Shown here: positions 5,746-11,750 of the stretch, piece by piece
Numbering within the stretch: the stretch's first letter is position 1
How the letters are laid out: each line of letters starts with the position of its first letter
Origin: an uncultured Leuconostoc sp.
Lineage (GTDB): Bacteria > Bacillota > Bacilli > Lactobacillales > Lactobacillaceae
Direction: 5' to 3'
Length of the DNA: 11,750 bases
Assembly (NCBI GenBank): GCA_900554745.1
Contig: USIU01000021.1
Coordinates: forward strand, 1 to 11,750
The notes under the pieces: model-generated
The model's database searches: none
What the model saw: only the letters and a program-made list of their open reading frames with translations
What the model was told of the DNA's origin: nothing
Translations under genes and position numbers: made by a program

Positions 5746-7596
5746 ATGACAGATTTAAGTATAATCCCTTTCGGTGGCGTGCGTGAAAACGGGAAAAACA
5801 TGTATGCCGTAACCGTTAATGATGAAATTTTTATTTTAGATGCCGGACTCAAATATCCAGAAACAGATCAACTTGGCGTTGATGTGGTGGTCCCTGATTT
5901 TGAGTATTTAATTAAAAACAGTGATAAAATTGCAGGTGTTTTCTTATCACATGGACACGCAGATGCCATTGGCGCTTTGCCATATTTCTTGCAACAGGTC
6001 AATGTGCCAATTTTCGGGTCAGAATTGACGATCGAATTGGCCAAGTTGGCCATTAAAGATCAGCCAGCACTGGCTGACTATGCTGATTATCATGTTATCA
6101 ATGAGAAAACAGAAATTGATTTTGGTGATGTGACCGTATCATTCTTTAATACAACCCATTCCATTCCGGACTCACTTGGGGTTGTGCTGGGCACGCCTTA
6201 TGGTCAAATTGTTTATACCGGTGACTTTAAGTTTGATCAAACAGCCAATCAAAGTTACCGAACTGACATTGCGCGTTTGGTGGAAGTTGGGCAAGGCAAA
6301 GTATTGGCATTGTTAGGTGATGCTGCGGGTACTGGTAATGAAGGCGATTCTGTTAACGAATCGAAAATTGGCGACTATATTTTAGACACCTTCCGCGATA
6401 ATAAACACAAGCGTATTATTGTGGCGGCAGTGGCTTCAAATATTCAACGTATTCAACAAGTGATTGATGCCACAGTGGCGACAAAGCGTCAACTTGTGCT
6501 GTCAGGCAATGATATTGAAAACGTTGTCCGCACGGCGATTCGCTTACGCAAACTCCATTTGCCAATTCCTGAAAATAAGCTTTTTGTGAATTTGAAAAAT
6601 GCTAAAAACTTACCAGCCGCTGAAACCGTCATTTTAGAAACTGGTCGAATGGGAGAACCCATTAAGCACCTGAATCGGATGGCTAATGGGGAAGACCCTT
6701 ATATCCGGATTGGGGAAGACGATTTGGTATTTATTACCACAACACCGTCAACGGCGATGGAAGGTATTGTAGCCAAGACCCGTGACATGCTATTTAAACA
6801 GGGAGCAGATGTTAAACAAATTAGTACCGATTTGCGTTCGAGTGGTCATGCTTCACGCAATGACTTACAAATGATGATTAACGTCTTGCAACCTGAGTAC
6901 TTTATGCCAATTCAAGGTGAGTATCGTGTGATGAATTCAGCACGTGTTGCGGCTGAAGAAGTGAATGTGGCACCTGACCATATTATGATGGCTATGAAGG
7001 GTGATCAATTTACCTGGTTGGGGGATCATTTTGAACTCAAAGATTCCTTCACCATTGGAGAAACGTTAATTGATGGCGCTGGAATTGGTGATATTGGGAA
7101 CGTCGTGTTACGTGACCGTCGTATTTTGTCAGAAGATGGGATTTTTGTTTCAGTTGTGACAATTGATCGCAAAAAGCGCCAAGTCGTCTCAAAGCCAAAG
7201 GTAACCTCTCGTGGTTTCGTCTATGTCAAGGCTAATCGCGATTTGATGAAGGAAGCAGCGGACTTAACGGTAGCGCAAATCGAAAAATACTTGAACACGA
7301 CCAAGAGTTTTGATTGGAATGAGTTAAAAAATGGCGTGCGGGAAGTCCTCTCACGTTATCTCTTTGAACAAACGCGTCGTCGGCCAATGGTGATGCCTGT
7401 GGTGATGGAAGTTAACCAAAACCGTCGCCCAACAGCACACAAAACGAACACCAACACGCCACAAAAACGACAAACCAAGCCAAATAAAACGACTGATGCT
7501 AAGGCACCAAAACCGCAAAAGGCGACTAAGCCAGCAAAAAAGCGCCCTAAAAAAGCGCCGGCCAAGCAATCTGAAGCACAAGCAGGCGCAAAATAA
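5746..7596 (+). CDS. rnjB: Ribonuclease J, J2-like (degenerate metal-binding motif, basic tail)
   Basis: RNase J proteins are metallo-beta-lactamase/beta-CASP nucleases that degrade and mature RNA in Firmicutes; J1 and J2 act as a complex. The 616-residue protein starts MTDLSIIPFGGVRENGKNMY; ATG 5746 has AAAGGAAG at 5733-5740, and the in-frame ATG 5719 has no site. The J1-type HxHxDH motif is HGHADA here (69-74): the last His is Ala. Other elements remain: TTHSIPD (His138), TGDFKFDQT (Asp160) and SSGHAS (366-370) in the beta-CASP region, followed by MPIQGEYR and the C-terminal domain with GDIGNVVLRDRR and VTSRGFVYVK. Loss of the His and of the usual DS after residue 190 (GDAAGTG) points to the J2 paralogue with weak or no catalysis, acting through J1. 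Residues ~557-616 form an unusual Lys/Pro/Thr/Ala-rich basic tail. It is the first gene of a unit with the TPR-like gene 62 bases downstream. Confidence 0.9.
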   Translation: MTDLSIIPFGGVRENGKNMYAVTVNDEIFILDAGLKYPETDQLGVDVVVPDFEYLIKNSDKIAGVFLSHGHADAIGALPYFLQQVNVPIFGSELTIELAKLAIKDQPALADYADYHVINEKTEIDFGDVTVSFFNTTHSIPDSLGVVLGTPYGQIVYTGDFKFDQTANQSYRTDIARLVEVGQGKVLALLGDAAGTGNEGDSVNESKIGDYILDTFRDNKHKRIIVAAVASNIQRIQQVIDATVATKRQLVLSGNDIENVVRTAIRLRKLHLPIPENKLFVNLKNAKNLPAAETVILETGRMGEPIKHLNRMANGEDPYIRIGEDDLVFITTTPSTAMEGIVAKTRDMLFKQGADVKQISTDLRSSGHASRNDLQMMINVLQPEYFMPIQGEYRVMNSARVAAEEVNVAPDHIMMAMKGDQFTWLGDHFELKDSFTIGETLIDGAGIGDIGNVVLRDRRILSEDGIFVSVVTIDRKKRQVVSKPKVTSRGFVYVKANRDLMKEAADLTVAQIEKYLNTTKSFDWNELKNGVREVLSRYLFEQTRRRPMVMPVVMEVNQNRRPTAHKTNTNTPQKRQTKPNKTTDAKAPKPQKATKPAKKRPKKAPAKQSEAQAGAK

Positions 7597-7658
7597 TTGG
7601 CAACTGTCAGAAAGGATCGTGGCTTACCGTTAAAGTAATCGGCAGGCCCATATAGTTT

Positions 7659-8588
7659 ATGGCATTAGAAGAGCATTTGACGCCAGAAATGCAACAATTA
7701 ATGGCGCGTGCACAAACTGAAATGAAACAGGAAAACTGGCATGATGCTGCCGAAACGTTGGCAACGGTTTACGAAACACTCGCAACATTTGATATTAACT
7801 ACCGTTTGGTCACCGCGCTGTTTATGGATGAACAGTATCAGTTGGCTGCTTCTTATGCGGACGATTTTTTGATGGACTATTTGGCGTCAGAACCAGATTT
7901 TCGAATGATTGTGGCTCTGGCGGTACAAAATCAAAATTTTGTGTACGCCCAACAACTTGCCATGCTTTGGCAGGATGACACAATTCAAGCTGATGTTTTG
8001 GCAGAAATCCGGGTGGCCGAAGATCGCGCACGAGTTGATATGGCCAACACCTTTCAAACCATTGCGCGCCAGTTCTATCATCTGAGCGATTATAGCATCA
8101 CCGAACAACGTGACCGTTATGAGTCTGCTCGTCATCTGCCAGTCGCTGAATTCATTGTTGGCGCATGCTACTTACTTGTTGATCCCTACGCCACACCGAT
8201 TATTCGGGCGACTTTGCTGGAAGATTTACAAAAATTACAGGTAAGCGAGCCGGTTCAGTATCGCTGGTTAGATGATAATTTGTATACCATTCAGTTGGCG
8301 GAACTACCGTTACTGACCGATTCAGAAATTTTTGAAGTCATTGCCGACTATCTGGATGAAAAAGTGGGTCAAGATGATCCGATTGCGCTAGAAATGTTAG
8401 CCCAGCAAGTCCGTTTTGAGCTGACATTGCTCTATCCAAGAGTTGATGAGGTGGTCACTGATCCGGAAGGTTGGGTTGAGGCCAGTATCGACCAATACTA
8501 TGAACGGCACAATTTTTCGGAGATGGCCGAACAGAAAAAATGGCATGAAACAGTTAGGGAATTGACGATGAATTTCTTTAAAAACTAA
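7659..8588 (+). CDS. TPR-like helical repeat protein
   Basis: A 309-residue acidic cytoplasmic protein with no signal or membrane helix. It reads as stacked helix pairs of the tetratricopeptide type: MQQLMARAQTEMKQENWHDAAETLATVYETLA (about 11-42) and YRLVTALFMDEQYQLAASYADDFL (about 48-71) show the W/Y, A and A spacing of TPR units, and a third pair, DFRMIVALAVQNQNFVYAQQLAMLW, follows. TPR proteins act as protein-binding scaffolds; the partner is unknown, but the position directly after RNase J suggests a link to RNA turnover or ribosomes. ATG 7659 is the first possible start, as an in-frame TAG stands at 7653. No good Shine-Dalgarno site precedes it (only GGCAGG, 12 bases away). No terminator follows: the tuf promoter begins 10 bases after the stop. 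Confidence 0.82.
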   Translation: MALEEHLTPEMQQLMARAQTEMKQENWHDAAETLATVYETLATFDINYRLVTALFMDEQYQLAASYADDFLMDYLASEPDFRMIVALAVQNQNFVYAQQLAMLWQDDTIQADVLAEIRVAEDRARVDMANTFQTIARQFYHLSDYSITEQRDRYESARHLPVAEFIVGACYLLVDPYATPIIRATLLEDLQKLQVSEPVQYRWLDDNLYTIQLAELPLLTDSEIFEVIADYLDEKVGQDDPIALEMLAQQVRFELTLLYPRVDEVVTDPEGWVEASIDQYYERHNFSEMAEQKKWHETVRELTMNFFKN

Positions 8589-8598
8589 GCGCAACCTA

Positions 8599-8627
8599 TT
8601 TACATTTTATTAATATGTCGGTATAAT
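8599..8627 (+). promoter_or_regulatory. tuf promoter P1
   Basis: TTTACA (8599-8604), a 17-base spacer and a perfect TATAAT (8622-8627). Start expected near 8634, giving a leader of about 115 bases. It begins 10 bases after the TPR-like gene. Confidence 0.8.
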
Positions 8628-8652
8628 AATTTTTGGCTTAAAGAGCCGGAAA

Positions 8653-8688
8653 AACGCAATTAACTGTTGTCTTTTAATGGCTTGCGTT
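8653..8688 (+). other. Stem-loop in the tuf leader
   Basis: AACGCAA (8653-8659) pairs with TTGCGTT (8682-8688), continued by TTAA/TTAA (8660-8663 with 8674-8677) across a TGGC bulge. It is not followed by a T-tract. It occurs only in P1 transcripts and overlaps the -35 box of the candidate P2 promoter. A shorter GGCT/AGCC hairpin (8635-8647) stands at the very 5' end of the P1 RNA. Confidence 0.5.
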
Positions 8689-8695
8689 GTAAAAT
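8667..8695 (+). promoter_or_regulatory. Possible second tuf promoter P2
   Basis: TTGTCT (8667-8672), a 17-base spacer and TAAAAT (8690-8695), matching five of six -10 bases. The start would be near 8702, so the RNA would begin just ahead of the hairpin at 8708-8729. Confidence 0.5.
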
Positions 8696-8707
8696 ATATT
8701 TATAAAC

Positions 8708-8729
8708 ATTTTCCAGATTACTGGGAAAT
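8708..8729 (+). other. Hairpin just upstream of the tuf ribosome binding site
   Basis: ATTTTCCAG (8708-8716) pairs with CTGGGAAAT (8721-8729) over an ATTA loop: nine pairs, one of them G-U. It ends 8 bases before the tuf Shine-Dalgarno site, leaving that site free. If P2 is used this hairpin sits near the 5' end, a position that commonly stabilises Firmicute mRNAs. Confidence 0.55.
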
Positions 8730-8749
8730 GAATTTTGGAGGAAACTACA

Positions 8750-9929
<1,180 letters not shown>

Positions 9930-9937
<8 letters not shown>

Positions 9938-9955
9938 TATTTACTGATTAGTCTT
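9930..9955 (+). other. Hairpin across the tuf stop codon
   Basis: Nine exact base pairs (9930-9938 with 9947-9955) enclose an 8-base loop. The TAA stop (9935-9937) lies in the left arm. It directly abuts the terminator hairpin that starts at 9956, so the tuf transcript ends in two adjacent stem-loops. Confidence 0.5.
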
Positions 9956-9985
9956 AAAAACACATACATTGTATGTGTTTTTTTT
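9956..9985 (+). terminator. tuf terminator
   Basis: AAAAACACATAC (9956-9967) pairs with GTATGTGTTTTT (9971-9982) over ATT, and the run of eight T continues to 9985. A near-ideal intrinsic terminator 18 bases after the stop. Confidence 0.94.
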
Positions 9986-9989
9986 GTGC

Positions 9990-10023
9990 AAAAAAATAGG
10001 CTAACAGTTTGTTAACCTATTTT
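9990..10023 (-). terminator. Terminator of the small minus-strand gene
   Basis: AAAATAGG and TAAC (9993-10000, 10002-10005) pair with GTTA and CCTATTTT (10011-10014, 10016-10023) around one mismatch. The run of A at 9990-9996 becomes the T-tract on the minus strand. It overlaps the stop codon of the 47-residue gene at 10017. Confidence 0.75.
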
Positions 10024-10160
10024 GAGTTATCTGATTGATCGTCTGATTGGGTGCGTCCCAATGCAGCTGAGCGGGCATCATCTGTTGTTTCATCAGGTAA
10101 TGAGATCAATTGGTCCAATGGATTGGCGGTCTGTTCTTCACGCGTTACAATTTTTGCCAT
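10017..10160 (-). CDS. Small acidic hypothetical protein, 47 residues
   Basis: I do not recognise this protein. It begins MAKIVTREEQTANPLDQ, continues through LISLPDETTDDARS and ends DDQSDNSK; it is hydrophilic and acidic, with no membrane segment, no Cys and a probably disordered C-terminal end. The case for a real gene is good: GGAGGTG (10171-10165) lies 4 bases before the ATG at 10160, a TATACT -10 box lies just upstream, and the stop codon falls in the stem of a terminator oriented for this strand. It lies tail-to-tail with tuf and is divergent from the ABC ATPase. It could be a small regulatory or stress protein; nothing in the sequence decides this. Confidence 0.75.
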   Translation of the reverse strand: MAKIVTREEQTANPLDQLISLPDETTDDARSAALGRTQSDDQSDNSK

Positions 10161-10180
10161 AGTTCACCTCCGTTCTTGAT

Positions 10181-10186
10181 AGTATA
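10181..10186 (-). promoter_or_regulatory. -10 box of the small minus-strand gene
   Basis: TATACT read on the minus strand, five of six matches, 15 bases before the Shine-Dalgarno start. No convincing -35 at 16-18 bases, where the sequence is simply AT-rich. Start expected near 10175, giving a very short leader. Confidence 0.5.
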
Positions 10187-10204
10187 ACGCACTTTATATG
10201 CAAA

Positions 10205-10237
10205 AATATACAAATATTCAAATGTTTTTCGTATATT
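10205..10237. repeat. AT-rich inverted repeat in the divergent intergenic region
   Basis: AATATAC (10205-10211) and GTATATT (10231-10237) are exact inverted arms 19 bases apart, midway between the divergent small gene and the ABC ATPase. It could be an operator shared by both promoters, but in sequence this AT-rich such arms can occur by chance. Confidence 0.3.
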
Positions 10238-10261
10238 AAATGCATATTTAATCTGGTCATG

Positions 10262-10267
10262 TATAAT
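10262..10267 (+). promoter_or_regulatory. -10 box of the ABC ATPase gene
   Basis: A perfect TATAAT lies 15 bases before the AAAGGAG site. No good -35 is seen (ATGCAT at 10240-10245, 16 bases upstream, is the nearest candidate). Weak -35 boxes in this region would fit activator-dependent expression. Confidence 0.5.
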
Positions 10268-10295
10268 TAAAGCTAGAGATCAAAGGAGTATGGCA

Positions 10296-11030
10296 ATGAC
10301 TGAATTATTAAAAATAGTCGATTTGAAAAAACAATATGGTGATAAAGTAATTTTTGATCATGTGAATGCACAGGTTAAGCAGGGCGAGGTTATCGCTATT
10401 CTTGGCCCATCTGGTGCAGGGAAATCAACGTTTTTACGGGCGATTAATTTACTAGATGCGCCAACTAGTGGTCAAGTTGTTTTTGAAGGTAATGAATTGA
10501 CCAATTTAAGCGAGAAAGCTTTGGATCAACTACGTGAAAAAATGGGCATGGTTTTCCAGAATTTTAATCTATTTCCTAATTTGACGGTTTTAGAAAATAT
10601 TAAGTTAGCCCCTGTACAAGTGAAACATATGTCTGACCAAGCTGCTAGTGAACTTGGTCAAAAGTTATTGGCGCAAGTTGGTTTAGCCGATAAGCAGGAT
10701 GCCTATCCGGCTAGTTTATCAGGTGGTCAAAAGCAACGTGTAGCGATTGCACGAGCATTGGCCATGTCACCGGATGTCATGCTATTTGATGAACCAACGA
10801 GTGCTTTGGACCCAGAAATGGTTGGAGAAGTCCTCCAGGTCATGAAACAACTCGCTGAAGATGGCATGACCATGTTGGTTGTGACGCATGAAATGGGCTT
10901 TGCCCGCGAAGTGGCTGATACCATTTGGTTTATGGCGGATGGGGGCTTACAAGAAGTCGCGACGCCGGAGAAATTCTTTGCAGCGCCATCGACGACGCGG
11001 GCGCAAGATTTTCTACAAAAAGTTTTATAA
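10296..11030 (+). CDS. Polar amino acid ABC transporter ATP-binding protein (GlnQ-like)
   Basis: The ATPase subunit that would power uptake of a polar amino acid through a membrane permease and a binding protein. The 244-residue product has all nucleotide-binding motifs: Walker A GPSGAGKST (37-45), Q-loop Gln88 in VFQNFNLFPNLTVLENI, signature LSGGQKQR (141-148), Walker B VMLFDEP (161-167) with Glu166, D-loop SALD and switch His198 in VTHEMGFAREVAD. The wording of these blocks is that of the GlnQ/HisP/ArtP group. ATG 10296 is chosen over ATG 10290 because AAAGGAG (10282-10288) is 7 bases from the first and only 1 from the second. No permease or binding-protein gene lies beside it: a terminator follows and then rpiA. 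It therefore works with subunits encoded elsewhere, or is a leftover of a split operon. Confidence 0.93.
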   Translation: MTELLKIVDLKKQYGDKVIFDHVNAQVKQGEVIAILGPSGAGKSTFLRAINLLDAPTSGQVVFEGNELTNLSEKALDQLREKMGMVFQNFNLFPNLTVLENIKLAPVQVKHMSDQAASELGQKLLAQVGLADKQDAYPASLSGGQKQRVAIARALAMSPDVMLFDEPTSALDPEMVGEVLQVMKQLAEDGMTMLVVTHEMGFAREVADTIWFMADGGLQEVATPEKFFAAPSTTRAQDFLQKVL

Positions 11031-11031
11031 T
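11026..11031 (+). promoter_or_regulatory. Candidate -10 box for rpiA over the ABC ATPase stop
   Basis: A perfect TATAAT overlaps the TAA stop codon of the ATPase gene. A start near 11037 would give an RNA that opens with the hairpin at 11039-11060. There is no clear -35 (GCAAGA-like at best), so this is tentative; without it rpiA would depend on read-through. Confidence 0.3.
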
Positions 11032-11038
11032 TTGCACG

Positions 11039-11065
11039 ACACGGTTATATTTGACCGTGTTTTTT
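11039..11065 (+). terminator. Terminator between the ABC ATPase and rpiA
   Basis: ACACGGT (11039-11045) pairs with ACCGTGT (11054-11060), loop 8 bases, followed by a run of T to 11065. It lies 8 bases after the ATPase stop and only 14 bases before the rpiA ATG. Its T-tract overlaps the left arm of the rpiA start hairpin by two bases. Confidence 0.8.
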
Positions 11066-11089
11066 GTTATCATGAGGATATGATAACAA
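11064..11089 (+). promoter_or_regulatory. Perfect 10-bp hairpin enclosing the rpiA ribosome binding site and start codon
   Basis: TTGTTATCAT (11064-11073) and ATGATAACAA (11080-11089) are exact inverted arms around GAGGAT. The loop is the only Shine-Dalgarno-like sequence, and the ATG forms the first three bases of the right arm. As RNA this would hide the start codon; as DNA it is a 26-bp palindrome that could bind a repressor. Confidence 0.65.
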
Positions 11090-11750
11090 TTAATGATGAA
11101 AAACGGCAAGCGGGTGAAACAGCCGCACAATTGATTGAAGACGGGATGACAGTAGGATTGGGAACCGGCTCTACGGTTGCTTATTTTTTGGAAGCCTTAG
11201 CAGCTCGTATTCGCAATGAGCAGTTACACATTGTGGGCGTGACGACATCGTTTAAAACGGCTACGATAGCACAAACTTTGGGTATCACGATTGTCGATAT
11301 TGATGACGCGCCAACCATTGATTTGACAGTGGACGGTGCTGATGAAGTCGATGTTCAAATGAATGGGATTAAAGGTGGTGGGGCGGCTTTTTTGATGGAA
11401 AAAATTGTCGCGAAAAACTCTAAGCGAATTGTCTGGATTGTTGACAGTCAAAAGGTGCATCAGCAATTAGGACAATTTCCTTTGCCGGTGGAAATTGTGC
11501 CATTTGGTCATGGTAAATTGGTCGCTGAATTTGCCCAACAGCAACTACATCCAGTACTCCGTTTGCAGAATGGGGTACCAGTGGTCACCGATATGGGCCA
11601 CTACATTGTTGACCTACATTTAGAGGTCATTGACCAACCAACAGAACTTGGCCAATATTTAGATGGTCGTGTGGGTGTTGTTGAACACGGCCTCTTTTTA
11701 AACATCGCCGATGAAATTATTATTGGTCAGGAACAGGGCCCAACATTTTT
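11080..11750 (+). CDS. rpiA: Ribose-5-phosphate isomerase A (3' end outside the window)
   Basis: RpiA interconverts ribose 5-phosphate and ribulose 5-phosphate in the pentose phosphate and phosphoketolase pathways, in the cytoplasm. 223 residues are visible of a usual ~225-230, so only the last few are missing. Signature blocks: GLGTGST (26-32) binds phosphate; DGADE (85-89) gives Asp85 and Asp88; KGGGAA (98-103) gives Lys98; Glu107 is at the place of the catalytic Glu103 of E. coli RpiA. Later blocks GHGKLVAEF (143-151), VTDMGHYIVDL and NIADEIIIG also fit the family. ATG 11080 is chosen because the N-terminus (MITINDEKRQAGETAA) then has normal length and no other ATG is in frame; the GAGG at 11074-11077 is unusually close, about 2 bases away. 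Both lie in a perfect hairpin, which suggests control of translation. Confidence 0.95.
   Translation, partial: MITINDEKRQAGETAAQLIEDGMTVGLGTGSTVAYFLEALAARIRNEQLHIVGVTTSFKTATIAQTLGITIVDIDDAPTIDLTVDGADEVDVQMNGIKGGGAAFLMEKIVAKNSKRIVWIVDSQKVHQQLGQFPLPVEIVPFGHGKLVAEFAQQQLHPVLRLQNGVPVVTDMGHYIVDLHLEVIDQPTELGQYLDGRVGVVEHGLFLNIADEIIIGQEQGPTF

Noticed and set aside
5706..5786. Short plus-strand frame (MAKLNADYYKGRNN...) overlapping the RNase J start
   Set aside because: It has no real Shine-Dalgarno site, overlaps the RNase J start out of frame and is only 26 codons; the nearby AAAGGAAG serves RNase J. It is not the rpoY gene sometimes found before RNase J.
7351..7581. Two overlapping minus-strand open frames with Cys/Phe/Trp-rich products
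   Set aside because: They are mirror images of the Lys/Pro-rich tail of RNase J with no expression signals.
7619..7633. GTG minigene of four codons after GAAAGGA in the gap before the TPR-like gene
   Set aside because: Too short to judge; the GAAAGGA could equally be a chance match, and nothing else supports translation there.
8735..8749. TTG 8735 as tuf start
   Set aside because: The codon overlaps the Shine-Dalgarno sequence itself; TTG 8750 gives the normal MAKE N-terminus and 395 residues.
10290..10295. ATG 10290 as start of the ABC ATPase
   Set aside because: Only one base from AAAGGAG; ATG 10296 has the standard 7-base spacing and the usual MTELLKI-type N-terminus.
11072..11083. Three-codon minicistron (ATG AGG ATA TGA) overlapping the rpiA ATG
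   Set aside because: It has no ribosome binding site, and it arises from the palindrome; better explained by the hairpin itself.

Overview
The window is a stretch of low-to-moderate GC Firmicute chromosome, most likely from Lactobacillales of the Leuconostoc/Weissella type. The evidence for this is protein character (RNase J with a degenerate metal motif, a DUF1361 membrane protein, a threonyl-tRNA synthetase with the lactobacillus-like RVREMTLNDGH segment), heavy use of TTG for leucine, strong GGAGG ribosome binding sites, and a TTG-started tuf. The genus is an inference. I see no rRNA, tRNA, CRISPR array, insertion sequence, phage gene or plasmid element. Codon use looks uniform, so this reads as ordinary core genome.

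Layout. Positions 1-1128 are the 3' part of thrS, closed by a hairpin terminator. An amino-acid permease (1224-2597) and a DUF1361 membrane protein (2690-3325) follow, separated by a strong bidirectional terminator. The translation operon infC-rpmI-rplT (3514-4796) starts from a consensus-like promoter whose -35 box contains the DUF1361 stop codon. Its leader carries a terminator and a competing long-range pairing, which is the logic of L20-controlled attenuation. infC appears to start at ATA. Two terminators (4807-4832, 4851-4891) separate it from a convergent minus-strand gene for a membrane-anchored Ser/Thr/Ala-rich protein (4897-5532). The next unit has an RNase J2-like gene (5746-7596) and a TPR-like helical protein (7659-8588). 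It runs without a visible terminator into tuf (8750-9937), which has its own promoters. After the tuf terminator comes a previously uncalled 47-residue minus-strand gene (10017-10160), divergent from an amino-acid-type ABC ATPase (10296-11030). The window ends in rpiA (11080 to the edge), whose ribosome binding site and start codon lie in a perfect 10-bp hairpin.

How the parts relate. Most genes serve translation and RNA turnover: ThrRS, IF3, L35, L20, EF-Tu and RNase J. The permease, DUF1361 protein, membrane-anchored protein, small acidic protein, ABC ATPase and ribose-5-phosphate isomerase are separate units placed among them. No gene-free stretch exceeds 300 bases; the longest are the infC leader (3326-3513), the tuf leader (8589-8749) and the divergent region 10161-10295. 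The most informative observations are regulatory or start-site details: the ATA start and attenuator of infC, the hairpin over the rpiA start, a 17-bp palindrome before the permease, and the unclear start of the minus-strand gene. I found no convincing multi-gene novel system.
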